Positions 62,896-64,000 of a stretch of DNA of 64,000 nt are shown in pieces; position 1 is the first letter of the stretch, and every line of letters begins with the position of its first letter. This stretch comes from Dyella mobilis. GTDB taxonomy: Bacteria; Pseudomonadota; Gammaproteobacteria; Xanthomonadales; Rhodanobacteraceae. The position numbers and the translations under genes were made by a program. The stretch spans positions 416,241 through 480,240 of the forward strand of contig NZ_JADIKF010000038.1 of assembly GCF_016904945.1 (NCBI RefSeq), written 5' to 3'. Below the pieces are notes generated by a model. That model had not been told where the DNA came from. It did no database searches and worked only from the letters and a program-made list of their open reading frames with translations.

Positions 62896-64000
62896 TCAAT
62901 GGCCCTCCAAAGCGGGCGTATTCGATGCGTGCTGCTTCTTGCGCGCTTCGCGGCGTTCGACCACGGCGCGGATCAGCACGTAGAACAGCGGGGTATAGAT
63001 CAGGCCGAAGATGGTGACGCCGAGCATGCCGGAGAACACCGCAACACCCATCGCGTGACGCATTTCCGCACCCGCACCGTGCGAGGTCACCAACGGCACC
63101 ACGCCCATGATGAAAGCGATCGACGTCATCAGGATCGGGCGCAGTCGCAGGCGGGCAGCTTCCAGCACCGCATCGTGACGGCTCATGCCTTCATGCTGGC
63201 GCTCGCGGGCGAATTCCACGATCAGGATCGCGTTCTTGCACGCCAGGCCAACCAGTACGATCAGGCCGATCTGAGTGAAGATGTTGTTGTCTCCGCCCGA
63301 CAGCCACACGCCGGCAATCGCCGAGAGCAGCACCATCGGCACGATCAGGATCACCGCCAGCGGCAGCGACCAGCTCTCGTACAGCGAAGACAACACCAGG
63401 AACACCAGCAGCACGCACAACGGGAATACCAGGATGGCGGTGTTGCCGGCGAGGATCTGCTGATAGGTCAGCTCGGTCCATTCGTAGCTCATACCGTTAG
63501 GCAGGTTGTCCTGGGCCAGCTTCTCCATCGCTGCCTGCGCCTGGCCGGAACTGTAGCCGGGTGCCGGGCCACCGTTGATTTCCGCGGTGACGTAACCGTT
63601 GTAGTGCATCACGCGCTCGAGGCCGGCGGTCTTCTTCACGGTGACGAACGAGCCCAGCGGCACCATGTCGCCCTGCGCATTGCGCGTCTTCAGCTGCAGG
63701 ATGTCTTCCGGTTCGTGGCGGAAGCTGGAATCTGCCGACACGTTCACCTGGTAGATGCGGCCGAAGCGGTTGAAGTCGTTGACATACAGCGAGCCCAGAT
63801 AGGCCTGCATGGTTTCATCGACATCCCTCAGATCCACGCCTTCCGCCTTCGCCTTTTCGCGATTCACGTTGGCATCGACCTGCGGCACGCTCACCTGATA
63901 GCTGGAGAACAGCCCGGCCAGCGCCGGTGTCTTCTGGCTTTGTGCAATCAGGTTCTGCGTCTGCTTGTACAGCTCATCGAAACCGAGCTGGCCGCGATCT
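62896..64000 (-). CDS. RND efflux transporter (HAE1 family), C-terminal part
   Basis: This is the C-terminal part (about 367 residues) of an AcrB/MexB-like multidrug pump, cut by the right edge of the window. The fragment begins DRGQLGFDELYKQTQNLI and goes through the periplasmic PN/PC region. It ends with the C-terminal membrane helices (VFPLCVLLVFLVLSSLYESW, IFTQIGLIVLVGLACKNAIL, MTSIAFIMGVVPLV). A GAGAEMRHAMG block and a basic tail follow. It feeds the OMF gene one base downstream. Substrates unknown. Confidence 0.95.
   Translation of the reverse strand, partial: DRGQLGFDELYKQTQNLIAQSQKTPALAGLFSSYQVSVPQVDANVNREKAKAEGVDLRDVDETMQAYLGSLYVNDFNRFGRIYQVNVSADSSFRHEPEDILQLKTRNAQGDMVPLGSFVTVKKTAGLERVMHYNGYVTAEINGGPAPGYSSGQAQAAMEKLAQDNLPNGMSYEWTELTYQQILAGNTAILVFPLCVLLVFLVLSSLYESWSLPLAVILIVPMVLLSAIAGVWLSGGDNNIFTQIGLIVLVGLACKNAILIVEFARERQHEGMSRHDAVLEAARLRLRPILMTSIAFIMGVVPLVTSHGAGAEMRHAMGVAVFSGMLGVTIFGLIYTPLFYVLIRAVVERREARKKQHASNTPALEGH

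Overview
This 64 kb window is chromosomal DNA of a GC-rich gammaproteobacterium of the Xanthomonadales (Lysobacterales). A Rhodanobacteraceae member such as Dyella, Rhodanobacter or Frateuria fits best. The evidence is a Xanthomonas-type tonB-exbB-exbD1-exbD2 set next to pdxJ, the order gyrB-recF-dnaN-dnaA / rpmH-rnpA-yidC-mnmE, a YifL(LptM)-dapF-DUF484-xerC-hslVU block, and a plant-type (PNGase A family) peptide N-glycanase. This is gene content and order read by eye; no database search was run.

Layout. 1-1.7 kb: the end of acs, a phosphopantetheinyl transferase and pdxJ. 1.7-5.6 kb, minus strand: a periplasmic TPR protein, then the TonB energising complex with two ExbD paralogues. 5.9-16.1 kb is the replication-origin neighbourhood. 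gyrB, recF, dnaN and dnaA run left, and rpmH, rnpA, yidC and mnmE run right. DnaA-box-like sites and an AT-rich stretch lie between dnaN and dnaA, with a second overlapping cluster upstream of dnaA. 16.1-25.3 kb: ribokinase, an LTXXQ periplasmic protein, a YfcG-type GST, HslUV, XerC, DUF484, DapF, LptM and small envelope proteins. 25.3-29.8 kb: a GNAT acetyltransferase divergent from an RLAN/RimK-type ATP-grasp ligase, a short inverted-repeat element, aroE, a cysteine-cluster protein and a VOC protein.

30-46.7 kb is more accessory. It holds the secreted PNGase A-like protein, a lipoprotein, a gamma carbonic anhydrase, a cyclic-nucleotide-binding patatin, oligopeptidase A, a prolyl 4-hydroxylase and Fbp. 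A same-strand detoxification-like run follows (DJ-1-like protein with Asp at the nucleophile position, GFA enzyme, GST, WYL regulator), then a ParB-like/SulP gene pair and a DUF885 metallopeptidase-like protein. 46.8-56.4 kb: a Xre-RES toxin-antitoxin pair with an operator over the ribosome binding site, a second patatin, phhA divergent from an Lrp-type regulator, an MFS exporter divergent from a TetR regulator with a near-perfect double operator, PlsC, a YheT-like hydrolase and a metallo-beta-lactamase-fold protein with a degraded metal site. 56.4-64 kb: a Ycf46-like AAA ATPase, a PEBP protein, a cluster of small stress/membrane proteins (UPF0391, YqjD-like, YqjE-like, AI-2E permease) and the distal part of an RND efflux operon cut by the window edge.

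No tRNA, rRNA, CRISPR array, prophage or intact insertion sequence was recognised. The best candidates for under-described biology are the GNAT/RLAN-ATP-grasp pair, the DJ-1(Asp)/GFA/GST run, the ParB-like/SulP pair and the 140 bp inverted-repeat element.
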